Of a stretch of DNA of 7,489 nucleotides, positions 1 through 6,032 are shown piece by piece. The stretch's first letter is position 1. Each line of letters begins with the position of its first letter. The DNA comes from Bacteroidales bacterium UBA1176 (GTDB lineage Bacteria > Bacteroidota > Bacteroidia > Bacteroidales > WCHB1-69): assembly GCA_002311645.1 (NCBI GenBank), contig DBYW01000031.1, positions 1-7,489 on the forward strand. The letters are read 5' to 3'. Made by a program: the position numbers and the translations under genes. The notes under the pieces were generated by a model. That model was not told the origin of the DNA and did not search any database. It worked only from the letters and a program-made list of their open reading frames with translations.

Positions 1-1724
1 CCCACCTCTTCGCTGGTGTTGAGGTCGCCGAGATCCCAATGGTTGAAGTCCTGATACTCTGAGCAGTTGTTGAAGAGGATGGTCTCGCCGACCAGATAGG
101 ACGGCGCTTCCGGTATCAGGGTAAAGCATGCCACCGGGTTGGGTAGCGCCTCGACCGTGAAGGTCCGGGTGGCCATGCAGTTGAGGCTGTCGGTCACTGT
201 GAGCGTGTAATCCTGACCCTGGATGTTCACCAAGCTGTCCGTACCCCCCGCATTGGGGCTCCATTCGTAGGTATAAGAACCGGTGCCTTCGGTCACGCTG
301 ACCACGAGCTTGCCATCCTGATGGCCGCAATGCTCGGGCAGGTTCTCCACCAGCTCGATGTGGGGATTGGACGTGATGTGCAGCAGCACCTGCGAGATGC
401 TGTCGCATCCGTTCGCGTTGGAAAAGTGGGCCTCAAGCAGCGTGTCTCGCGCCACGTTCTGCACCGGGAGCGTGAATCCGTAGCCGCTGTAGTTGTGCCC
501 CACGCATATTTGGTCCTCTATCAAGCCCGAACTTCCTCGGGCACAGAAATATGTGACGGTGTCCAGGCTGTAACAGCCGTCCCCATAGAAGGGACTGTTG
601 GAGGCATAGATATAGAATGTGGTGTCGGAGTGAATCTGGAATTGAGGTATGGGATAGGAGGTATAGCTGGTGGTGGGCACTGGCTCGCCGTTGATGGAAT
701 AGTACAAACGGTCGAAGTTAGAGGAGGAGATGGTGAGATTGAAGTTGTCGCCCTCGCAGAACTGCGTGCCGGGAGGTATGCTGTAGACAAACTCGGGGCT
801 CGGGGTGACGACAATGGAGTCTGAGTAAATGGTGTCGCTCACATTGTTGCCGCTGCGGCGGATCAGCTTGTAGCGCCCCCCCATATTAGGTGTTGCGTTG
901 ATCCTTTCGAAATTCGGCACTGTAGTGGTGGCGACGTAGCCGTCCGGACTTATCCATGTATAGGACATATTAGGCAGATTTCCGGTCTCCGGATAGCTGA
1001 GCATCAGGGTCTGTCCCTCACAGATGGGTGCATTGTCCTCTATCTGCGCCAGAATGTTGCAGTCCGTCGTGGCAGAAGTGTATGAAGTATTCACCTGATT
1101 GAAGGTGATGGTGCCTGCGCCTCCATTGAAATTCGTAATAAGCAACAAATAAATCTCCCCCACTTGGGCATTGGGAATAAAGCACCACTCTGTGGCTGCC
1201 CCGTTATAACTACAATCCGTCATGGGGATCTGGTTGCCAGACCAGTTTCCCGGATAAGGATAGCCACCGGTCTGTGCGTTGGAGTGGTCCCCATTAGTAG
1301 GACGGTGCGAGCCCGGATCATCACTTGTGGATATAAACAACGTATAGGTGTTGTTGCAAAGATTGGTAAGGAATGTGGTCACGTCGTATGTCGGGAAGGG
1401 TCCCCAACAGGCAAAGTCCACGTCGATACCGGTACCGCTCAAGTTGTATTGTTCAATATAAATAAGCAAGTTGCCCGGGTTCGCCACTTGCATATAGAAC
1501 CACGCAGCCCTCGGTGTGGAGCCGAGGCATCCTGCACCATTCTGCCCCAAAAAGGTCTGTGCAGTATTACTTCCTGTACCTGACGAATACGTGATACCCA
1601 TCGGATTGTCGTCCGTACAGAAAGGATGGATTCCGTCAAAGTCGCAGGGCGACTGGCCCAGCATGACAAACGGCATGGCCATCAACAAGAGCACCAGTAA
1701 AATATTCTTTACTATTTTATTCAT
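1..1724 (-). CDS. Large secreted Ig/SprB/PKD-repeat protein, probable type IX secretion substrate (N-terminal part; runs off left edge)
   Basis: An open frame without stops runs from an ATG at 1724-1722 to the window edge (574 full codons), so the C-terminus is missing. Residues 1-24 form a signal peptide (MNKIVKN, then LLVLLLMAMPFVMLGQ); the first Cys does not fit a lipobox, so signal peptidase I cleavage near GQ/SP is likely. Residues about 25-215 form a Cys-containing beta-rich domain (WFYMQVANPGN, DVDFACWGPF, AQVGEIYLLLITNFNGG) of a kind seen at the start of Bacteroidota surface proteins. Ig-like modules follow, opening with CEGQ (235) and CEGDN (323). Next come a CVGHNYSGYGF to GCDSIS repeat (407-445) and an SprB-like repeat (about 466-527: CGHQDGK, SYTYEWSP, YTLTVTD). 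A PKD domain begins at about 533 (FNNCS, HWDLGD). This order is typical of long cell-surface or gliding-motility-type proteins exported by type IX secretion. The sorting domain itself is not visible, so that assignment is inferred. Function (adhesion, matrix, other) is unknown. The start is preceded by A/T-rich DNA and I see no clear promoter. Confidence 0.88.
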   Translation of the reverse strand, partial: MNKIVKNILLVLLLMAMPFVMLGQSPCDFDGIHPFCTDDNPMGITYSSGTGSNTAQTFLGQNGAGCLGSTPRAAWFYMQVANPGNLLIYIEQYNLSGTGIDVDFACWGPFPTYDVTTFLTNLCNNTYTLFISTSDDPGSHRPTNGDHSNAQTGGYPYPGNWSGNQIPMTDCSYNGAATEWCFIPNAQVGEIYLLLITNFNGGAGTITFNQVNTSYTSATTDCNILAQIEDNAPICEGQTLMLSYPETGNLPNMSYTWISPDGYVATTTVPNFERINATPNMGGRYKLIRRSGNNVSDTIYSDSIVVTPSPEFVYSIPPGTQFCEGDNFNLTISSSNFDRLYYSINGEPVPTTSYTSYPIPQFQIHSDTTFYIYASNSPFYGDGCYSLDTVTYFCARGSSGLIEDQICVGHNYSGYGFTLPVQNVARDTLLEAHFSNANGCDSISQVLLHITSNPHIELVENLPEHCGHQDGKLVVSVTEGTGSYTYEWSPNAGGTDSLVNIQGQDYTLTVTDSLNCMATRTFTVEALPNPVACFTLIPEAPSYLVGETILFNNCSEYQDFNHWDLGDLNTSEEV

Positions 1725-1786
1725 AATCAATATATTAATTTGTCCTCACATTTATTTGCAAGATAACACGCTGCCCGAAGCACAAC

Positions 1787-1838
1787 ATCTGCTAAACGAT
1801 TTTCAAGGAATAACGTTGCAGATTTTTCTTCGAAAAAT
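1787..1838 (-). terminator. Hairpins between the reductase gene and the secreted-protein gene (possible terminator)
   Basis: Two dyads lie just after the reductase stop. ATTTTTC (1822-1828) pairs with GAAAAAT (1832-1838) around a 3-nt loop and overlaps the stop codon. A larger stem pairs ATCTGC (1787-1792) with GCAGAT (1818-1823) and AACG (1795-1798) with CGTT (1814-1817), leaving a TA bulge and a 15-nt loop. The two share bases 1822-1823, so they would compete. On the minus strand, where the upstream gene is, the larger stem is not followed by a U-tract. A classical intrinsic terminator is therefore not certain; it could be a processing or attenuation structure. The rest of the 113-bp gap shows nothing convincing. 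Confidence 0.3.
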
Positions 1839-2593
1839 TATTTTTCTTTGTGTATCACGCCGTTAAATTGGGCGGTAGGTGTCATAATGATCTCGTTGAG
1901 GCAGACGTGCGGCGGACGGGAGAGCACAAACTCGACCACGTCGGCGATGTCTTGCGCCACAAGCGGCTCATAGCCCTCGTAGACCTTGTCGGCACGTGCG
2001 CTGTCGCCTTTGAATCGCACGAGGGAGAAGTTGGTCTCAGCCGCGCCCGGCGAAATTTGAGTGACTTTAATATTATAAGGTAGGAAATCGGTGCGCATGG
2101 CTTTCGTGAGGGCGAGCACGGCATGTTTGGTGGCGCAATAGACGTTGCCGCCGTAGTAAACCTCATGGGAGGCAGTGGAGCCGATGTTGATGATATGCCC
2201 GCGCTTGCGTTCCACCATGCCCGGCGAGATGAGGCGCGTCACATAGAGCAAGCCCTTGATATTGGTGTCGATCATGCGTTCCCAGTCATCAAGCAAGCCG
2301 TTCTGCACGGGGTTGAGTTCCACTGCAAGGCCGGCGTTGTTAATCAGAACATCCACTTCGCGGAACTCTTCAGGCATGTTCAAGATGGCCTCCTCGCAAG
2401 CCTTGGGGTCGCGGACGTCAAAGACCAGCGGCAGCACCTTCGTTTGCGTGGCAGCCTCAATTTCAGCGGCGACCTTGCGGAGTTTGTCCTCCGTGCGTCC
2501 CGTGATGACCATGTGCACATTTTGCTTGGCCAGTGTACGGGCGATGGCTTCTCCAAAGCCGCTCGTCGCCCCCGTGATGAATATAACTTTCAT
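1838..2593 (-). CDS. ydfG: YdfG-like NADP-dependent 3-hydroxy acid dehydrogenase (short-chain dehydrogenase/reductase)
   Basis: A 251-residue classical SDR, the usual length for the family. Visible motifs: TGATSGFG (7-14) nucleotide-binding glycine loop; TGR (31-33), whose Arg after strand beta-2 favours NADP(H); FDVRD (58-62); NNAG (85-88); Asn111; and the catalytic Ser139, Tyr152 and Lys156. Near the end, SPG (181-183) and VRFKGD (192-197) match E. coli YdfG from memory, as do EDWETMIDTN-like and GHIINIGSTA segments. YdfG oxidises L-serine, L-allo-threonine and 3-hydroxy acids, and reduces malonic semialdehyde in the cytoplasm. The substrate here is inferred from that likeness. The frame stays open 37 codons further upstream, but that part is low-complexity and crosses the promoter. 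The ATG at 2593 starts exactly at the SDR fold (MKVIFITGA) and lies about 20 nt after the predicted transcription start. It is divergent from the glycogen operon. Confidence 0.93.
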   Translation of the reverse strand: MKVIFITGATSGFGEAIARTLAKQNVHMVITGRTEDKLRKVAAEIEAATQTKVLPLVFDVRDPKACEEAILNMPEEFREVDVLINNAGLAVELNPVQNGLLDDWERMIDTNIKGLLYVTRLISPGMVERKRGHIINIGSTASHEVYYGGNVYCATKHAVLALTKAMRTDFLPYNIKVTQISPGAAETNFSLVRFKGDSARADKVYEGYEPLVAQDIADVVEFVLSRPPHVCLNEIIMTPTAQFNGVIHKEK

Positions 2594-2620
2594 GTTTTCA
2601 ATTTTTTTAGAATGAGGCGG

Positions 2621-2628
2621 CAAATGTA
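2621..2628 (-). promoter_or_regulatory. Predicted Bacteroidetes -7 box for the reductase gene
   Basis: Read on the minus strand the bases are TACATTTG, an exact match to the Bacteroidetes -7 consensus TAnnTTTG, 27 bp upstream of the reductase ATG. I do not see a well-spaced TTTG -33 element; the nearest minus-strand TTTG is about 27 nt away instead of about 20. Transcription would start near 2614, leaving a leader of roughly 20 nt. Confidence 0.55.
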
Positions 2629-2651
2629 CACAAAAATTTTGAAAACACCTC

Positions 2652-2682
2652 TTGACAAAGAATGAAAAAAAGATTATTTTTG
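2652..2682 (+). promoter_or_regulatory. Predicted Bacteroidetes promoter of the glycogen operon
   Basis: A -33 element TTGAC (2652-2656) and a -7 element TATTTTTG (2675-2682) both fit the Bacteroidetes primary sigma-factor consensus (TTTG/TTG, then TAnnTTTG). There are 20 bp between the TTG and the TA, which is the preferred spacing. The predicted start is near 2688-2690, giving a leader of about 60 nt before the debranching enzyme ATG. The -33 region lies next to the upstream promoter region of the divergent reductase gene, so the two may share regulatory input. Confidence 0.65.
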
Positions 2683-2683
2683 C

Positions 2684-2726
2684 GCACTTAAAATAAAAGT
2701 GCAAATTACCTTTAAAACTGCACTTT
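2684..2726 (+). repeat. Three-copy alternating inverted repeat in the glycogen-operon leader
   Basis: Three related segments occur: GCACTT (2684-2689), AAAGTGCA (2696-2703) and TGCACTTT (2719-2726). Copies 2 and 3 form a perfect 8-bp inverted repeat around a 15-nt loop. Copies 1 and 2 form a 6-bp stem around about 8 nt. Copy 2 can pair with only one partner at a time. The set lies at and just downstream of the predicted transcription start, so it could be a DNA operator for a dimeric regulator or an RNA attenuator or stability hairpin. No U-tract follows directly. The repeats are plain in the sequence; the role is inferred. Confidence 0.5.
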
Positions 2727-2733
2727 ATTAATT

Positions 2734-2754
2734 ATGAAACCGTTAAAAAAATGA
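2734..2754 (+). other. Six-codon leader mini-ORF overlapping the debranching enzyme start
   Basis: ATG at 2734 encodes MKPLKK and ends at TGA 2752-2754, which overlaps the debranching enzyme ATG (2751-2753) as ATGA, a typical translational-coupling arrangement. The last two Lys codons together with base 2745 form an in-phase A AAA AAA heptamer. A -1 slip there would join the peptide to the downstream frame. It may equally be chance in the A-rich leader normal upstream of Bacteroidota start codons. Confidence 0.25.
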
Positions 2755-4697
2755 GCTATATTGAATTTGACAAAAATGCATTGGTGAACCTCAATTTCAC
2801 AAAGACCAAGGAGATTCTCCGATGCAGCCGCACAGGCACTTTCGCCACCACCACGCTGGCGGGCTTGAACACCCGCAAATACCATGGATTGTTCATTGTT
2901 CCGCAAGACAACTTCGGAGGCGAGCGTCACTTGCTTGTTTCCCACCTCAACGAGACCATCGTCGTCAACGACATGGACTTCCACGTCAGTGTGCACCAAT
3001 ACAAGGGCGGTGCCATCAACCCCAAAGGCAACAAATACCTCCAGCACTTCACCGCCGACAACATCCCCCTCTACCAATACCGTGTGGGCAAGTTCAACTT
3101 CACCAAGGAATTCCTCCTGCTCAACGAATCCGACCGGGTGATCATCAAATACACCATTCTCGACGACTACGAGTCGGCCGCTTTCCAGTTCGAGCCGATG
3201 CTGGCATTCCGTAACATCCACGCATTGACCCACAAAAATGACGCTGCCAACAGCCAGCCGCATCCTGTGGAGCACGGTGTCGGCTTCCGCCTCTACGACG
3301 GCTACACGCCGGTGTACATCCAATGTTCCGAGGAGATCTCCTACCGGCACGACCCGCACTGGCACGAGGGGATAGAGTACGAAGAAGAACTCAGCCGCGG
3401 CTATGAAGGCCATGAAGATTTGTTCGTGCCAGGCAGCATCACGGCCAAGGTCGCGAACAAGGAACTTTACATCACCTTGGGCACCGAGCCCGTCGACCCG
3501 GGCGAGATTGCCAAGCTCTACAAAGCCGAGAGCAAACGCCACACCGCGCGTTCCTCCTTCTTCAACTGCCTGCAGAACGCCGCCGAGCAGTTCATCGTGC
3601 AACGCAACGGCAAGACCTCCATCATCGCCGGCTACCCGTGGTTCGGACGCTGGGGCCGCGACACCTTCATCGCCCTGCCGGGGCTCACCCTTGCCTTGGG
3701 ACGCCACCAGCTCTGCAAAGAGATCTTGGACGACATGATTGCCGACATGCACGACGGCCTCTTCCCCAACATCGGTTCGGGCGATAACGCTGCCTATAAC
3801 TCCGTGGACGCGCCCCTCTGGTTCTTCCGCGCCCTGCAGCTCTATTCAGAGAAAACGCGCTCCAAGCGCAAAGTGTGGGAAGAATATGGCGAAGTGATGC
3901 ACAAGATCCTCAACGCCTACCGCCACGGCACCCTCAACCATATCCACCGCCTCGACAACGGCCTCATCTACGCCGGCGGCCCTGGCGTAGCCCTGACCTG
4001 GATGGACGCCATCGTCAACGGCCAGCCCGTCACGCCACGCACTGGCTGCCAAGTCGAAATCAACGCCCTCTGGTACAACGCCGTCAAGTTCTGTCTGGAC
4101 CTTGCCCGCGTGGCCAAGGACACAGCCTTCATCAAGGAGTGGGAACCGCTCATCCATGATTTCCCCGCCGTCTTCAAGGAGACCTTCTGGTCCAAGGATC
4201 TCGGCTATTTAGCCGACTACGTGGACGGCGATTATAAGAATTTCCAAGTCCGTCCCAACATGATGATTGCCGCCTCCCTGCCCTTCTCACCTGTCAGCGA
4301 GAAGATCCGCCAGCTCATCCTGAAGCGCACCTGCGAGGAACTGCTCATCGAGAAGGGCATCCGGACCCTCTCGCCCAACGACCCCGAATACAAGGGGCAC
4401 TATCAAGGCAACCAGGCCGAGCGCGACGCCGCCTACCATCAGGGCACCGCATGGCCGTGGCTGCTCTACCCCTTCACCGACGGCATGCTGGCGGTCTATC
4501 AGGACCAGGCCATCCCCGTGCTCCGGAAAATACTCTACAACTTCGACAGTTGCATGACTTCCTACGGCATCTCCACCATTGCCGAGATCACCGACGGCGA
4601 CCCCCCATACAAGCCCAACGGATGCATCTCCCAAGCATGGAGCGTCGCCGCACTGCTATACATGAAATGGAGAATCGAGACCTCCGCCAAACAATAA
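2751..4697 (+). CDS. Glycogen debranching enzyme (amylo-alpha-1,6-glucosidase, GH133-type)
   Basis: This 648-residue cytoplasmic protein has no signal peptide and is the usual length for the short archaeal/bacterial debranching family. It hydrolyses alpha-1,6 branch points of glycogen or related glucans. An N-terminal beta-rich domain spans about 15-240, with the characteristic LNTRKYHGLFIV at 39-50. The C-terminal (alpha/alpha)6-barrel catalytic domain spans about 275-640. It carries GYPWFGRWGRDTFIALPG (294-311), TWMDA (416-420), QVEINALWYN (434-443), YHQGTAWPW (562-570), EITDGDPP (612-619) and QAWS (628-631). Acidic residues in these blocks include the expected catalytic pair, but I do not assign them individually. 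ATG 2751 is chosen because it precedes the conserved N-terminus and the same frame offers no better upstream start. It follows an A7 run, a normal A-rich Bacteroidota initiation region. First gene of the operon with the GT4 and GH57 genes. Confidence 0.93.
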   Translation: MSYIEFDKNALVNLNFTKTKEILRCSRTGTFATTTLAGLNTRKYHGLFIVPQDNFGGERHLLVSHLNETIVVNDMDFHVSVHQYKGGAINPKGNKYLQHFTADNIPLYQYRVGKFNFTKEFLLLNESDRVIIKYTILDDYESAAFQFEPMLAFRNIHALTHKNDAANSQPHPVEHGVGFRLYDGYTPVYIQCSEEISYRHDPHWHEGIEYEEELSRGYEGHEDLFVPGSITAKVANKELYITLGTEPVDPGEIAKLYKAESKRHTARSSFFNCLQNAAEQFIVQRNGKTSIIAGYPWFGRWGRDTFIALPGLTLALGRHQLCKEILDDMIADMHDGLFPNIGSGDNAAYNSVDAPLWFFRALQLYSEKTRSKRKVWEEYGEVMHKILNAYRHGTLNHIHRLDNGLIYAGGPGVALTWMDAIVNGQPVTPRTGCQVEINALWYNAVKFCLDLARVAKDTAFIKEWEPLIHDFPAVFKETFWSKDLGYLADYVDGDYKNFQVRPNMMIAASLPFSPVSEKIRQLILKRTCEELLIEKGIRTLSPNDPEYKGHYQGNQAERDAAYHQGTAWPWLLYPFTDGMLAVYQDQAIPVLRKILYNFDSCMTSYGISTIAEITDGDPPYKPNGCISQAWSVAALLYMKWRIETSAKQ

Positions 4698-4702
4698 AGC
4701 GA

Positions 4703-4718
4703 CCAACAGGCATGTTGG
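4703..4718 (+). other. Intercistronic hairpin between debranching enzyme and GT4 genes
   Basis: CCAACA (4703-4708) and TGTTGG (4713-4718) form a perfect 6-bp stem with a GGCA loop, five bases after the debranching enzyme stop. The next bases repeat CCAAC and end in the palindrome CAACGTTG (4721-4728), so GTTGG could pair with an alternative partner. The T5 run (4736-4740) is too distant from the stem for a classical terminator. The 48-bp gap shows no consensus -7 box. An mRNA processing or partial-attenuation element is possible but unproven. Confidence 0.35.
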
Positions 4719-4745
4719 CCCAACGTTGAATAATGTTTTTGTAAT

Positions 4746-6032
4746 ATGAAAGTATTGATGTTCGGGTGGGAGTTCCCACCACATATATCGGGAGGCTTGG
4801 GCACCGCATGCTACGGCCTTACCAAGGGGCTTTCCCTCAACGGGGTGGAAGTCACCTTTGTGATGCCCCACGCATCGGGCGACGAGGACGAGACCTACGT
4901 CAAGGTTCGCAACGCCTCCGATGTCGAGATCGACACGAGCAGCGTCACCTACCGAGAGCTGTTCCCCGGCGTGAGCTACATTCAGGTCAACTCCCGTCTG
5001 GTTCCCTACGTGGGGTTGGAAGGATACTATAACGTCATCGACCAGATGAACAGCGGCACATTAGAGCAGGAGTTCACGGGCGCGCGACGCAAGCACACCT
5101 TCTCCTCCGGCTACGGCAAGAACCTCATGCAGGAGGTCAACCTCTACGCGCAAGTTGCCGCCGAAATCGCCCGGAACGAGGAGTTCGACCTCATCCACGC
5201 ACACGACTGGCTCACCTACCGTGCCGGCATCGCGGCCAAGAAGGTCAGCGGCAAGCCCTTGGTGGTGCATATCCACGCCACCGAGTTCGACCGTTCCGGA
5301 GAGCACAACCGCAACGACATCGTCTACGGCATCGAGAAGGAGGGCATGTCCGCCGCCGACGCCGTGTGCGCCGTCAGCGACCTTACCCGCAACATCGTCA
5401 TCGAGAAATACGGCATCCCCGCCCATAAAGTGTACACCCTGCACAACGCCGTCGTGCCCACCGACAAGAAGGTGGAACGCACGAAGAACGTCAAGGAGAA
5501 GATCGTCACCTTCTTAGGGCGTGTCACCTTCCAGAAAGGGCCAGACTACTTCGTGGAAACCGCCAAGCGGGTGCTTGACAAAGACCCCAACGTGCGCTTC
5601 GTGCTGGCCGGCGACGGCGACATGATGCAGCACGTCATCGAGCGCGTAGCCGAATTAGGCATCTCCGACCGTTTTCACTTCACCGGCTTCCTGCGCGGCG
5701 CCGACATTGACAAGATGTTCGGCATGAGCGACGTCTATGTGATGCCCTCCATCTCCGAACCGTTCGGCATCTCGCCATTGGAGGCCATGCGTGCCAAAGT
5801 GCCCGTGATCATCTCCAAGCAGTCCGGTGTCGCCGAAGTGCTCCAGCATGCCATCAAGGTCGATTTCTGGGACATCGACGCCACCGCCGACGCCATCTAC
5901 GGCCTCTTGCACTACCCCGCCCTCTCCACCCTCTTCGCAAACAAGGGCGAGGAAGAAGTCAACAACCTCAAATGGGAAAATGTTGCCAAGAAACTCAAAG
6001 TCATTTACGAAAAAATGCTCCACTATGAATAA
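4746..6032 (+). CDS. GT4-family glycosyltransferase, probable alpha-glucan (glycogen) synthase
   Basis: A 428-residue GT-B fold enzyme without signal peptide. The N-terminal domain has the starch-synthase-like opening MFGWEFPPHISGGLGTA (5-21), where GGLG binds the nucleotide-sugar phosphates, followed by HAHDW (151-155) and HIHATEFDRSGE (175-186). The C-terminal donor-binding domain has GRVTFQKG (258-265), with Arg259 and Lys264 as likely phosphate contacts. The GT4 E-x7-E motif is SEPFGISPLEAM (Glu338 and Glu346). This architecture transfers glucose with retention. Position between debranching enzyme and GH57 genes points to elongation of alpha-1,4-glucan. Bacteroidota commonly carry this GT4 type in such clusters; this window shows no GT5 GlgA. 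Whether the donor is UDP- or ADP-glucose cannot be read from sequence. The start is fixed by MKVLMFGW, with no Shine-Dalgarno. The final 8 bases overlap the GH57 gene. Confidence 0.9.
   Translation: MKVLMFGWEFPPHISGGLGTACYGLTKGLSLNGVEVTFVMPHASGDEDETYVKVRNASDVEIDTSSVTYRELFPGVSYIQVNSRLVPYVGLEGYYNVIDQMNSGTLEQEFTGARRKHTFSSGYGKNLMQEVNLYAQVAAEIARNEEFDLIHAHDWLTYRAGIAAKKVSGKPLVVHIHATEFDRSGEHNRNDIVYGIEKEGMSAADAVCAVSDLTRNIVIEKYGIPAHKVYTLHNAVVPTDKKVERTKNVKEKIVTFLGRVTFQKGPDYFVETAKRVLDKDPNVRFVLAGDGDMMQHVIERVAELGISDRFHFTGFLRGADIDKMFGMSDVYVMPSISEPFGISPLEAMRAKVPVIISKQSGVAEVLQHAIKVDFWDIDATADAIYGLLHYPALSTLFANKGEEEVNNLKWENVAKKLKVIYEKMLHYE

Noticed and set aside
321..1583. Plus-strand open frames opposite the secreted-protein gene
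   Set aside because: They are antisense to a continuous 574-codon frame with a signal peptide and clear repeat domains, and have no recognisable content.
1725..1786. Possible minus-strand promoter for the secreted-protein gene (TAAATGTG or TATCTTGC)
   Set aside because: One is a single mismatch from TAnnTTTG but has no well-spaced -33 element; the other fits poorly, so neither is reported.
2594..2704. 37-codon upstream extension of the reductase reading frame
   Set aside because: It is Phe/Lys/Cys-rich, crosses the predicted -7 box, and the SDR fold begins exactly at the inner ATG at 2593.
2712..3752. Minus-strand open frame of about 346 codons opposite the debranching enzyme gene
   Set aside because: Same antisense artefact of biased third positions; no domain is visible and the debranching enzyme motifs are on the plus strand.
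5827..6024. Upstream extension of the GH57 frame inside the GT4 gene
   Set aside because: Ser/Thr/Pro-rich translation typical of an out-of-frame shadow; the GH57 family N-terminus starts at the ATG at 6025.
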